Assembly: GCA_934045075.1 (NCBI GenBank)
Contig: OW203722.1
Span: 19,754,986-19,818,985 of the forward strand
From: Yponomeuta sedellus
Taxonomy: Eukaryota > Arthropoda > Insecta > Lepidoptera > Yponomeutidae
Length of the DNA stretch: 64,000 bases
Reading direction: 5' to 3'
The notes below the pieces were generated by a model that saw only the letters and a list, made by a program, of their open reading frames with translations, was not told the DNA's origin and ran no database searches. This document shows positions 21,561 to 32,085 of this stretch, in pieces. Numbering within the stretch: the stretch's first letter is position 1; every line of letters starts with the position of its first letter. Both the position numbers and the translations under genes were made by a program.

Positions 21561-21832
21561 AAGTTATGTACATTTGCGTTGATAGGTAACTCGAAGGAAC
21601 ACATCGTGAAGAAAACCTAATGTCTGAAGTGCTAACATAACTGTCTATTTTTGGATGTCAGTTATTAGCCCTGTGAACTGTATCGTGGTCCATTATAGTG
21701 GTCAAATAATTTGTTGTCACTATTGATATCCACAAAAAAAAATACCTCAGCGCTTGCCACGTTCCAGGTGCCACGTCCTGACCATGAGGTTAAGTGCGGA
21801 AATCTTAAGTCTTACTAACTATATGGAGCTGA
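21561..21832 (+). mobile_element. SINE body interrupted by a ~100-bp insertion
   Basis: AAGTTATGTACATTTGCG, GAACACATCGTGAAGAAAACC, TGTCTGAAGTGCTAAC is SINE body. About 21640-21743 is unrelated sequence, after which CCTCAGCGCTTGCC and AAGTGCGGAAATCTTAAGTC resume the SINE. The 3' end matches 19156-19409. Confidence 0.65.
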
Positions 21833-22024
21833 AACGTAAACAACCACAAAACGGAGTATGCATCGCAAAATTAGCTGAAAGGGCTATGGAGCGAAGATAA
21901 TAAGCAAAGGTATTTTTAAAAAAAAGGTTTTTTTCGCTACACGAATAAAAAAATAAAAAACTAGAACATAGAAATAATATAGAAACAGAGATATGTCACC
22001 GCGACGGGTGTGAGACATAACTGA

Positions 22025-22395
22025 GTGTCCGCCGAGCGTCTCGCAGGACCTCGGGTCGAGGGTGCTGGATAAGCATCCTCAGTCAGCGCTCTCTATCACT
22101 ATGCAGGGATATAACAGAGCCATGCTAGGTCTTAAATCGTCCGGGTCTGTCTGTTTCGGGACTGGGGTGCCCAATATCGTCGTCCAGCGCTGGACAAAGG
22201 TCGACGATATTGGCGACAGAGTCTCGAGTTCAACAGACAAAGGTGGGATACCTGACGAGGCGAAAAGACGGCAGGTGAACCAAAAGTCTTTGGATGCGGA
22301 TGGCAAGGGGTCGTGAGAGGTAGCATTTGTGGGGAAAAGGCCTATACTCAGCAGTGGGCAGCGGTGGGCTGATGGCGATGATGATAGTGAGAACC
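22025..22395 (+). pseudogene. Degenerate RTE-like LINE 3' end
   Basis: The end reads AAAAGGCCTATACTCAGCAG, GGGCTGATGGCGATGATGAT, the usual RTE 3' terminus with a TGATGATG tail. Upstream a frame holds NRAMLGLKSSG, reminiscent of QRAMERAMLGVSL in the clearer copy at 44490. Most of the reading frame is unrecognisable. Confidence 0.45.
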
Positions 22396-22564
22396 ATCAC
22401 TCCACCACTACACTCCTACCACTCCTGGGTTAATACAAATACAAAGATTTCAGTGAGAGATTCATTGTGTGTTTGTGTGTGTTTTTTTTAATGTACAAAC
22501 CCGTACCAGCACGAGAATATTTAGCCTGTTAATAGGTTTTCATTGTGTTTGTTAGTTAAGCCAA

Positions 22565-22915
22565 AAATTTCCGCTCTTAGCCTCAAGCAAGCGCTGAGGT
22601 ATGTCAATTTTTCACACACAGGATTTTCTCACGATGTTTTCCTTCATTTAACGATTGGTATTTCTACTACAACTTTACAAATGTACGAAACTTAGAAAAC
22701 AAAGAAAAGGACATGCCGGGACTCGAACCTACGACTTCCTGAACATGACCCCAACATGAACATGGCTGGCGTTCTACCGTAACTCGAAAACCGCTCCTCA
22801 ACTTCTTTGCATGGAAATATGTAAATTCAAAAACTCTTTGAATAAATAGTATTAAAAAAACTCCCCGTGGAGCCCTGGGTTTCCTCACGATGTTTTCCCT
22901 CACGGCCGCCGTTAG
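22565..22915 (-). mobile_element. tRNA-derived SINE, two pieces
   Basis: 22565-22795 carries CTCACGATGTTTTCCTTC and GGACATGCCGGGACTCGAAC, the SINE body and B box in complement. Another short piece at 22870-22910 (GGTTTCCTCACGATG, TTTTCCCTCACGG) repeats the body motif. Confidence 0.6.
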
Positions 22916-23696
22916 CATTCAATTTACATAAACGTCTGTAGATATTCTGCCGACGTGGTCTGTTTGAATGAACTACGCACACATAAGGAAGCATTGAGCG
23001 TTAGCGTGGCGACACCGTGTCTGGCCTGCCTTTCCCTTTATTGAGAACGATATTAAGAATCGACTATTGTATCGGGACTGAGTTCTTAGGGTTCCGTACC
23101 TCAAAGGGAAAAAACGGAACCTTTATCCTCCTAAGCCCTGGAGGTAATTACTTCAAGTCTTCTAAAACTACGTAGATGTTGAAGAACTTTTTCTTGTTCA
23201 TCAAAAAATTATGAGTAAATTATTGGACCTCAAACAGTAAGTTTTCCGGACTTCCTACTAAATCATTGGGTGTAAATTAAGAAATTTATTCGTGATGTCC
23301 TATTTCTAGGACGCCAGGAATCAAACCCAAGACCTACGGCCTGGTGATCAGACGTGATACCGCCTAAATATATACATTCATATATAAATATGTATATTTC
23401 AATGGTATACCAGTGAAATATACATATTGCTTTAATATAGAGGTTTCTTACCAGACAAAGGATAGCACTACAAGTAAAAGAATGTGTAATGATGAAGAAC
23501 AAATCAAGCACAACTCTTGAAAAGACTTAACAGGAATTTCTCGCTAGGAATATACATTTTACCTTCGCTCCTTTAAGGCGCTTTGAGGTGCTACCTAGCG
23601 CCACCAATGGAATAAAAATTTCTTACTTAAACTGGTTTGCCAATACGTTTTTTTTTTCAAAAAGAAACATCAAAATTCTTAACATCTGCGATAACT

Positions 23697-23748
23697 GGGG
23701 GCTTGAAGCAATGTATGAGCTTGTATGTAACTGTTATGTTATGTTAAC
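23697..23748 (+). mobile_element. CCTCTGTGG-family SINE 3' scrap
   Basis: GGGGGCTTGAAGCAATGTATG, GTATGTAACTGTTATGTTATG matches the 3' end of the SINE at 2200-2400. It lies inside the palindromic element. Confidence 0.55.
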
Positions 23749-23899
23749 TATTTTTAGAACATACAGCCTAGAATGTACTATCAACATCCTAGGACTTTAA
23801 TGGATTTCTTTTAAGAACGGCTGTATTTGGCGGAAATTCATTAAAGTTCTAGGTTGTTGACCCTACGCTCCAGAATGTAGGTTTTAAAAATAGTTGTCA

Positions 23900-24205
23900 T
23901 TATACTATTTTTATTTTTAATGCACTAACCCGTGCTAAGTACAATTTTAAAAATCTATTTAGAGGCAAAACATTCCACCCATGCTGGGATTTGAACCCGC
24001 GACCTCTGGCTATCCGTTCCAGCGCTCTTTCCAACTGAGCTAATGGGCGACTCACCGGCATCAGTGAAATTTCGAACCTCTTTACACTATTCTCTGTATT
24101 ACGCAAAGGCAGCTAAATCTGGCTGAAGTAAATTGCAACACTTACAGCCCCGAGTACCTATTTTGTAGTTAGGTTAGGTTAGTTTTAGCCTCTAAATAGG
24201 TTTAT
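23900..24205 (-). mobile_element. Foldback tRNA-SINE-like element, near full length
   Basis: Flanked by perfect 13-bp AAAATAGTTGTCA (23887-23899, 24206-24218). Read on the minus strand: inverted repeat, a ~120-bp leader (CTCGGGGCTGTAAG, CTTCAGCCAGATTTAGCTGCC), A box TAGCTCAGTTGG, B box GGTTCAAATCC, second inverted repeat, then TTGTACTTAGCACGGG and a TTAAAAATAAAAATAGTATAA end. The core is sense to the tail. This is the most complete copy together with 35349-35769. Confidence 0.85.
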
Positions 24206-24509
24206 AAAATAGTTGTCACACTGAGATTTATGATGTTTACATTTAAAAAAAAACGCTAGTTAGCACCCCGAAGTGCCTTCACTCTATGATTTATACAACA
24301 ATTACGGTGTACGGTGTAGGCGGCTCTATAAAAAACAAATGTATTTCATGTACAGCGTGAGCGCAGAGGAAATCTGGCGTGAAAAATGCAATTATTTTAT
24401 CAAAATAGCTGCTATAATTTATTGTGCCGTTCGCTCGAGTCGTCTGGAGACGATGGCGGGTTATTCCCGGTTATACCGTTGTAAAATATGAGCGTTTAAA
24501 GAAACAGTA

Positions 24510-24968
24510 TTGGATTTCAATAACTCAATTAAGCTAAATACGTAGTTAACTGTAGAAACCGGCCCTAGGCCGCAGTTACTTTTCTAAATTGAAAATTTCG
24601 CTAAGTAATTGTAGTATTTCAGAAAATAGTTAACTGTAATATCTCAGAAAATAGATAAGATAAAGATAAAAAATATTTATTTGCAGTTTAACTAATCTAA
24701 GGCTGTGTGGTGTCGGCCTAGAGAATAGCACCAACCCAAATTCTTCCCGCGGGTGTCGTAAGAGGCGACTAAGGGATACAAACCGGGGGGTGGGCAGCAG
24801 CGCCCCCTGCAATACAATTTCACCAAACTGCGATCCCCAACCCGCATGCTCAGCGTGGGGATTATGGGCATTACCCCCCCAATGATGGCACAACCTTGCC
24901 CTATGACGTTCATTAGGGGAGAGCTTGTCCTGCAGTGGATTAATATAGCCTGAACAAGAAGAAGAAGA
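24510..24968. repeat. Direct duplication, copy 1
   Basis: Nearly identical to 26037-26490, 1,527 bp downstream. It includes a non-LINE flank (TTGGATTTCAATAACTC, GAAACCGGCCCTAGG) as well as a minus-strand LINE 3' end. Shared flank means the pair arose by duplicating a segment, not by two separate insertions. Confidence 0.8.
24652..24968 (-). mobile_element. LINE 3' end (CCACTGCTGG family)
   Basis: Minus strand: CCACTGCAGGACAAGC, CCCATAATCCCCACGCTGAG, GCTGCTGCCCACCCCCCGG, TTGTATCCCTTAGTCGCC, AATTTGGGTTGGTGC, then an A/T tail of TTATC-like units. The 87- and 99-codon frames here are repeat translations. Confidence 0.7.
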
Positions 24969-25261
24969 AATACTAAGACTAACTGCCGCACTCAGAGACG
25001 TCCATTAAATTTAATTTTTATTCAAATATCATCTTTCACTTATTATCAATGAAGCAGAAAAGGACAACAGCAAACTTAATTGAAGATTAACTTTAATTGA
25101 CGTTTTTGGGTGAGGCGGTTAGTCTTTAAAATACAGCAGCCTCGAGCGGGAATTGACTTTCGTGTGATAATTAGAGTATTACCGCCTAGATCCGTCGATC
25201 CGGTTACAAAAAAAGACAAAGAGTTGTTAAACAACGAAAAACCTATGAGCCGTTTTTTTTA

Positions 25262-25462
25262 GACGACCTCTGTGGCGTAGCGGTAGCGCATCTACCTACC
25301 ATGCAAGAGGTCCCGGGTTCGAATCCCGGCTGGAAACAAAAAAAAACCCAGGTCTTGGATGTTTACATGTTTGTGATGTCGTTGTTTCTGGTTCCCACGG
25401 CACAGGGTATCCTTGTGTGGGGCCTGAAGCAATGTATGTGCCTGTATGTAAATGTTATGTTA
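25262..25462 (+). mobile_element. tRNA-derived SINE (CCTCTGTGG family), reference copy
   Basis: CGACCTCTGTGGCGTAGCGG, GAGGTCCCGGGTTCGAATCC give good A and B boxes, followed by an A-run and GGTCTTGGATGTTTACATG. The body then matches 2200-2400 to GTAAATGTTATGTTAT. It lies between the two copies of the 24510/26037 duplication but is present once. Confidence 0.85.
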
Positions 25463-26036
25463 TAGCGGTCCTAAAAGCAAATCTTTAAAATTCTTAAGTC
25501 TGTTTTCTTTTTACAATCTTGAAACGTGACGCGGTCTATTAGTAAACAAATTAAAGAAGTGAAAATTATAAACTGTTTAACGAAACAGTTTTCAGGCTTT
25601 GCCTTATGGGCGTCCGTTATGGGCGTCAAGACTAAATATCAATAATAATAAAAGGTAATTTAGAACCTATAACCTAGAACTTAAAGCCATGAATGACTTT
25701 CGCCAAAATCGATTTAAGGTCTAGGTTCTTAGATTTAGGTGGCGCTGCCAATAAACACATTGTTCTGACTAAAGCTATGTATATATAAATCCTAACATAC
25801 TGGATTGACACATACGTATTACTGCCGAAAAATATCTTACTCCCATAAGAAAATCGATAAACCGCGAGTAACATCGCGGGGCACAGTTAGTTAAACATAT
25901 GTCTTGCATTGCTACACAGGTATTCAAACAACCACTTTTCAATCGACCACGGGCGAAGACGCCTATAAAACAGTGTTTTAAAACGGTTTTTTAAAACAGT
26001 GATTAAATACCGAATAAAGCCTTGTATGTAAATCTG

Positions 26037-26490
26037 TTGGATTTCAATAACTCAATTAAGCTAAATACGTAGTTAACTGTAGAAACCGGCCCTAGGCCGC
26101 AGTTACTTTTCTAAATTGAAAATTTCGCTAAGTAATTGTAGTATTTCAGAAAATAGTTAACTGTAATATCTCAGAAAATAGATAAGATAAAGATAAAAAA
26201 TATTTATTTGCAGTTTAACTAATCTAAGGCTGTGTGGTGTCGGCCTAGAGAATAGCACCAACCCAAATTCTTCCCGCGGGTGACGTAAGAGGCGACTAAG
26301 GGATACAAACCGGGGGGTGGGCAGCAGCGCTCCCTGCAGTACAATTCCACCAAACTGCGATCCCCAACCCGCATGCCCAGCGTGGGGATTATGGGCATTA
26401 CCCCCCAATGATGGCACAACCTTGCGCTCATTAGGGGAGGGCTATGTCCAGCAGTGGACTTATGAAGCCTGAAGAAGAAGAAGAAGAATC
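26037..26490. repeat. Direct duplication, copy 2, with LINE 3' end
   Basis: Second copy of 24510-24968. It differs by scattered substitutions and a short deletion near CTTGCGCTCATTAGGGG. It carries the same minus-strand LINE 3' end (26182-26490). Confidence 0.8.
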
Positions 26491-27430
26491 TAAGTTTACA
26501 TTTACTGGCGGCACCCACACTAGGAAACCCCGTATCGTGGGAACCAATTATTTACATTAGAAATTTTACTTATAACAAAGAAAAAATAAAATAAAACATG
26601 CAACTCGGAAATATCCTTAGATATAAAACTAAATTATAAAATTAAAATGAAAATGATAGAGTGACAGAACATTACTTAAGTATTAACTTAGTGAAATTAT
26701 CAGTTCAGAAACGGGCCTTATGTATGCCATTTGCTAACACACTTACCCCGAAATACCTAGCAAAACGTGAAACCAATCTCAGCCCCGGGGCGTCTTCGGC
26801 GCAGCGTCATCAGTCACTGGAGTGGAACCATTGATTAATGGGTAGCACAGGAATATCCCACCGGTAATGTGTTCCATTCCTTCCATTCCCAAACGAGTCG
26901 GTGGCCGCTCGCGAATGTTTTTATCGCGCCCGCTACAATGGCTTTACGCGGTTGTGCTACGTTGGTGTTAAAAGCTATTGAAACACTGTAGATTTTAAAT
27001 TTAAGCCAAAGTAAAGCTGCCGGTCTAAGTTGGCAAGCGTTTTGTCTCAGGCGCTTATCGTAGAAGTATCACTTTATTTGTATGGAGTCTCTCGGGCGAG
27101 CGCAGACAAAAGTTGAGTCTACGCCTGCCATGTTAGAGTTCCTTGGGACAATGAATTAAGTTTTTAGTTCAGAATCTTCTTACACTTTCTTTGCAGCAGT
27201 AGTCGAGATGGGGATGAATTATTTATGAGACTGCTTTGGGCTAGCAGAGTAATCTTTGTACTGAGCCAGTAGGGTTTACCAGTTAAGTCTCAAATGCACT
27301 GCGAAGGAATTTTCGCATATTTGATGACTCAATGAAAGATAAAAATAATAGGTCTCAGAAATCATTGAGAGTCTTTTTCAGGTTTTTTTGTAGCCTATCT
27401 TATAGATTTCTCAAATTCCAAGCGCAGAGG
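26491..27430. other. Low-copy DNA with a GC-rich island at 26750-26990
   Basis: No repeat family recognised. The island contains GGAATATCCCACCGG, GGTGGCCGCTCGCG and TTTTTATCGCGCCCGC. No long ORF. Confidence 0.35.
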
Positions 27431-27439
27431 TATTTAGGA

Positions 27440-27590
27440 GGAGACACTCAGGTTTCTTCACGATGTTTTCCATTAGTAAACAGACATCTCCAGGTCATTG
27501 GTACAGGACCTGCCGGGATTTGAACCCGAGATCTCTTGAATGACAGAGTTTTTAACGCGGCTCTACCACCGCATTCATACATTTCACATA
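27440..27590 (-). mobile_element. tRNA-derived SINE fragment
   Basis: CAGGTTTCTTCACGATGTTT and ACCTGCCGGGATTTGAACCC are the SINE body and B box in complement, with a deletion between them. Confidence 0.6.
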
Positions 27591-27921
27591 AGTTCACTGT
27601 AAAACCTAAAGAACAGAGCGGTTTATCCTTAATGGGCTTCAATCTTTATCAAAAGGCGAGCTTATAAAGGTACTTGAAAATGAAAATTTGAACGTCCTGA
27701 AAACACAAGCCATCGATGCATCGTAATAAACAAACGGCTCGATATCGATGGCCATGTGGTGCCGGTATAAATAAATAAATGAGAGTAAGGCGAAACGGGG
27801 ATTGTTTTTAAAATGCAATTCTGGGTAGTTCACTGTATCAGCCACGTTAACATCTTATAATTATATTGAAGAGGTGGACTCCTGACGGTGCAGCATTTCG
27901 GTCAAAGTCAATATCGTCGTA

Positions 27922-29210
27922 GCGCTCGTGGCCTAGTCGAACCGAGTGATTGGAATCAATCACTTGTTTTACGCAACAACAGGCGCGGTAAGGTGCAGGA
28001 TGGGTGACCGTCCTCTGACTACCACTAGTGGCATTTTTCCGAGCGCTTCCGTGCTTCGCAAGGCACGTTAAGCCGTTGGTGCCGGCTGTCATGTAATGGC
28101 AGTCGTTAAGCCATGTCAGAGGCCTCATGGGCGGCTTGATAACTTCTGACAGTAAGACCTGCCACTGTCTTACAACCCTTTTTTTTTGTTACCCAGGAGA
28201 AACCCCAATTACGGGTACCACCGGCTCGGGGGAGCACAGGGGTTATGTCGGACTCCCCGCCCTGAAAAGGGCGGTATACCGACTAAAACTCCTGGGGTGT
28301 TCCTCCGCACCGCAAAGGACGGGGCCACGGGGACGCTTACGCACACTTCCGCGACACCGTCTGCGGGCGCCCTTTCGGGCACTCCTTCGGCGGCGTCCCT
28401 GCCTCGCCCGCAGGAACAGGGCGAGGGAACGCCGCATCTCGTCGTTGGAGCGCATAGGGGCCAAGTGCGATAGAACTTGGCCCCCACACGCCCCAACGCG
28501 CCGCCCCCTCCATCCCATCGTTACTTGGACCAATGGGATTAGAGGAGGGCGGCGCACCACCTCGTTGGGGCGCATGGGGGCCAATGCACGGTTGGCCCCC
28601 ACCCGCCCCACACGCGAGGCCCGTCGCATCGCCCACCTGCGCCTCTTTGAAAGCAGAGAAGGCGGAGAGCGACCGCGCGGGCCCCCACCGTGCCAGAAGG
28701 CACCCTCGGAACACGCAAGGGCGCCCTCCGGCCCGCCGTGATGGAGGTGGAGGGTCCCCCGACCCTCCGCGACCCGGTGGCCACTCTGGTCCGACTGGTA
28801 CAAGGCGCGCGCGCTTCCGCGCAGCGGCGCCCCCCAATCGGTCCTTCAATCGGTTGGTCGCCTGGGTCCCGCTCCACAAAATGAAGCAGGGCCCACGCGA
28901 CCCCTCCCGCCAGATTGTTCGCCGTTAGCCAGTAAGTTCCGATACCAACTTACTGACTAACGCTCAGGGTGCACCGACCCCACCACTTGCCTCTCCATCT
29001 GGTTCATAGAGAATCAGATGGAACGGAAAGCGGAGGGGTACACGTGAAGGTTATCTGGCATCGCACCCGGACTGACAGTAAGGCTCGCCACTGTCTTACA
29101 ACCCTCCACCAACCCGGACTTGGCCCCCGTGGTGGAGTATGGCATAACCTTCCTGCGTTGCAGGAAGAGACCCGTGCCCCAACAGTGGGGACATACAAGG
29201 GTCGATATCC
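27922..29210 (-). mobile_element. Family A repeat split by a GC-rich insertion
   Basis: 27922-28178 is the 3' two-thirds (CGCTCGTGGCCTAG, GGAATCAATCAC, CCGTGCTTCGCAAGGCACG) and 29074-29210 is the 5' third (CCACCAACCCGGACTTGG, GGGGACATACAAGGG). The segment CTGACAGTAAG / CCACTGTCTTACAACCC is present on both sides of the insertion. Confidence 0.75.
28179..29073 (-). mobile_element. GC-rich poly(A)-tailed insertion, probable LINE 3' fragment
   Basis: An ~895-bp block, strikingly GC-rich against AT-rich surroundings. On the minus strand it ends TTGGGGTTTCTCCTGGGTAAC plus about nine A, so the 3' end is at 28179. The duplicated flank (about 33 bp, one or two mismatches) fits a long target duplication. 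Several overlapping frames of 110-200 codons exist on both strands, as expected of stop-poor GC-rich DNA. The minus frames rich in Arg, Gly and Pro might be the end of a LINE protein (R1-like by general appearance), but no reverse transcriptase motif is present. Confidence 0.5.
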
Positions 29211-29867
29211 AATATCGTCATTTTAGTACGTCACGGCTTCTATCTTTCCACGATTACCGTGAGGTGGTTGTATAGATTCCCATTGGGGGCCGCCATACAT
29301 TTGTACGAATCGCCGCAGTCTGAATTACCATAGGACGGCGTATCCTAATTTAGTCAAATCCCTTGACAGTTCATCTACTCCCTACATCCACCACTTTTTT
29401 TTTCTAGACGAGAAGATAAGAACATTTTATATTAACTTCCATAACTTCCATAATGTTTCAATAAGATATTGAAACGTAACAAATATCCTTAACTTACGTA
29501 ACTTTCATAGCAATAACTGTAATTCTTGTTGTTAAGTTGTGCGACAAAGTGTTATCTATCTTAAAAAATAATATTCTTGTCTTATCTTAAGACCAGACTA
29601 TTCTTATCTAAGATAGATCCCAAGATAGTTCCCAAAGTATGTCGCATAGTCACTTTGGGGACGTTGATATGACTAAATTATCTGACATGAATAATATTAT
29701 CAACTGGAGTAGCATTGGAGAAGGAAAGGAAATATAAGATGGCAGGAACGGTTTCTTCTCAAGTTTCCAAAGCAAAAATTAATTAAAACAAATTTTCACC
29801 GCATCGAATTAATTTTGCTTACGTTTAGAGCAATTTAAAGTCTTCCCCTGGGAATTGTTTCCGGAAT
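29211..29867. other. Low-copy AT-rich DNA
   Basis: Includes TTATCTTAAGACCAG / CTTATCTAAGATAG-type short repeats at 29560-29640. No gene recognised. Confidence 0.4.
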
Positions 29868-29880
29868 TTATTATTTATCT

Positions 29881-29925
29881 ACACTATTTTTATTTTTAAT
29901 GCACTAACCCGTGCTAAGGAACAAA
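29881..29925 (-). mobile_element. 45-bp insertion: tail of the foldback SINE-like element
   Basis: Only the outer tail (minus strand CCTTAGCACGGGTTAGTG and an A/T run) lies between duplicated TTATTATTTATCT (29868-29880, 29926-29938). It is the shortest complete insertion of this family seen here. Confidence 0.75.
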
Positions 29926-30026
29926 TTATTATTTATCTGTTTGTCAAGTATAAGTAACAGATCACAAAAAATAGAAGGCCCGATCTTGGTAAAGCATACG
30001 AAGTATGATCCTATGTTCTGTTACAC

Positions 30027-30198
30027 AGTTATATATTAAACGGGTCAAATTGCGATTACCTATTAGGTAAAACGTAATTACCTTATTTCCCGACGTTTCG
30101 GCAGCGTTACAGGTGCCGTGGTCTCGGGTAGACTTACGTCACTCGGGTTACGTTTTACCTAATAAATAATCGCGATTTGACCCGTTTAATAAATAACT
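30027..30198. mobile_element. Palindromic element with 51-bp inverted arms
   Basis: 30027-30077 and 30148-30198 are inverted repeats with about four mismatches (core AAACGGGTCAAAT, GGTAAAACGTAA). The 70-bp centre contains the 38-nt hairpin module at 30090-30127. Related pieces: 33218-33262 (GGGTCTAATCGCGATTA, GCAAAACGTAACGCTGCCG) and 51245-51370 (-). Confidence 0.7.
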
Positions 30199-30300
30199 AT
30201 GTATGAGTATCGCGAATCATTAAGAAATACTATCTACTGTTACCATCATGGTGCATACCGTGGCCCGAAATATTGCCAAATTTCGACAATTCCCAGGCCA

Positions 30301-30800
30301 GTTCGCCTGTTGACGCTGCAACATCGTCCACACACTCCTGTCACATGCCCATTAGACTGTTGACGCTGGAACAACGTCCATACACTCCGGCCATAGGCCG
30401 GTTCGACTGTTGACGCTGCAACATCGTCCACACACTCCGGTTACAGGCCGGTTCGACTGTTGACGCTGCAACATCGTCCATACACTCCGGTTACAGGCCG
30501 GTTCGACTGTTGACGCTGCAACATCGTCCACACACTCCGGTCACAGGCCGGATCCACTGTTGACGCTGCAACATCGTCCACACACTCCGGTTACAGGCCG
30601 GTTCGACTGTTGACGCTGCAACATCGTCCATACACTCCGGTTACAGGCCGGTTCGACTGTTGACGCTGCAACATCGTCCACACACTCCGGTCACAGGCCG
30701 GTTCGACTGTTGACGCTGCAACATCGTCCACACACTCCGGTCACAGGCCGGTTCCACTATTGACGCTGCAACATTGTCCACACACTCCAGCCGCAGGCTA
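30301..30800. repeat. Minisatellite, ten 50-bp units
   Basis: Ten units of exactly 50 bp in register, consensus beginning GTTCGACTGTTGACGCTGCA and continuing ACATCGTCCACACACTCCGG. Units 3-5 and 6-8 share the same three-unit pattern of variants (CAC/TTA, TAC/TTA, CAC/TCA), a 150-bp higher-order repeat. The outer units (1, 2 and 10) are the most diverged, as expected when unequal exchange homogenises the centre. Unit length is not a multiple of three and the minus frames across it are not gene-like. Confidence 0.95.
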
Positions 30801-30999
30801 ATTCTCTGTGACTTATCCTGTGATGATGAACAGGGCCGCGTTTCATCAAACTCCAATACGTAGTTTATTCGATGTGCATTGCATTTTACGTCTCGAAAAA
30901 ATCGCCGTCGGTCTGACAAACGATAGAAAGACGTAGTATAAACAAAGGCTAAATCGATGGCATAGTTCATTACCATGGAATGAAGTGAGAGCGAAGTCT

Positions 31000-31920
31000 T
31001 CCTGACTGTTAACTAACTTTAAAATGAATATCACATTGTCATAGAAAACCATGATTTGTAGTTCTGTAAAATAGGGCCTCGGATTCCTGGCTCCAAAGTC
31101 TTGTGTTTTTGCATGTGGTAAGTAAGATGTATGTAAGTAGATGAATTTACTTGATCTTTTCCGTGACTACTAAAATATTAAAGAATTTGGATTAAATATT
31201 AACGGGATACTCGTTCATAGTAAAAAAATTGTAAAAACATATTTTGGACATTTAGATGTTTGTCTCGCAAACACGCTTGAATAGCTGAACGAATTAAATT
31301 TTATGGTTACTTGAATTAAATGTTAATGACAAACCATTTTTATTGGAATTTCATGACAACAGCGAGTGAAAAATAAGTTACCAGCCAATATAACACTTCA
31401 TTTTGACGGAGAATTCCCAAGAGTGCCTTCTCTAAATATAGAGAATCTGTTTGCTGAAAAGTTACGGACGTCTATTATTCATCAGTGAACGATTGTTGAT
31501 ATGTAGTGAGAGAATAAAGAGGAAATGCCTATAGATAGTAATATTTTTTTCTACGACTTGTCAATATAACTTAAAACACCTCCAAGCGTTTAGTTTCCAA
31601 ACAGTATCTCTTACAAACCCTTTTGTTCTGAAGTCCCGAGTTCTGACGACTTTAGGTTGAGCATGAGGTCTTTTGCCAGTTTTAAGAATTTTCAGTTATT
31701 GTGCCGTACAATTTTTTTAAAAACTACGTAAATTTTCTTACGGAATTGGTAATATTAGTACGGAAGTGGAAAATAAAAAAAAATCACTTATTTTTCGACT
31801 TTACAAAATAATTGTTTTCTACATTTTATATTACATAATATGTAATAAACAACATATTATGTTGTTTTCGACAGATTATAAACGATACATAAGCATAATG
31901 CATAAATTATATTATATGTT
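31000..31920. other. AT-rich low-copy DNA
   Basis: Contains short palindromes near 31830-31870 (TTACATAATATGTAA and AACATATTATGTT). No gene recognised. Confidence 0.4.
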
Positions 31921-32083
31921 GACAGAGTGGCGGCTGTTGGAGGGTCGGTGGGCAGACCGGCAGCCAGATGGTCAGATGACCTATGTGAACAGTGGATGAG
32001 ACTAGCGCGAGACCGTTGTGGTTGGCGTGGAAACGAGGCCTATACCCAGTAGTGGGGTTTACCGGGCTGATGATGATATTATG
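31921..32083 (+). pseudogene. RTE-like LINE C-terminus and 3' end
   Basis: One frame reads GRWADRQPDGQM and another RPAARWSDDLCEQWMRLARD / RCGWRGNEAYTQ, the usual ending of RTE-type proteins (GRP..RW.DDL...A...W). It continues into GGGTTTACCGGGCTGATGAT. The readable frame changes near 31965, so it is frameshifted and 5'-truncated. Confidence 0.7.
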
Positions 32084-32085
32084 AA

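Larger units (their letters stand above)
23566..24282. mobile_element. Palindromic MITE-like element with two nested insertions
   Basis: Left end CCTTTAAGGCGCTTTGAGG / CTACCTAGCGCC and right end ACGCTAGTTAGCACCCC / AAGTGCC are imperfect inverted repeats. The same design is uninterrupted at 38528-38880 (GCAAAAAGTAAACATC-type spacer, TATTTTTAGAACCTA, CTAGGTTGTTGA). A SINE scrap sits at 23697-23748 and a 306-bp foldback SINE at 23900-24205. Confidence 0.65.

Noticed and set aside
22495..22545. Another foldback SINE copy
   Set aside because: ACAAACCCGTACCAGCACG and TTAGCCTGTTAATAGG are suggestive but too diverged and short to support.
28127..28928. Six overlapping frames of 95-204 codons on both strands
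   Set aside because: GC-rich DNA with few stop codons. No domain is recognised, and the block has insertion hallmarks, so no host gene is called.
30301..30800. CRISPR-like array
   Set aside because: The 50-bp units are directly adjacent with no unique spacers, and the genome is eukaryotic.
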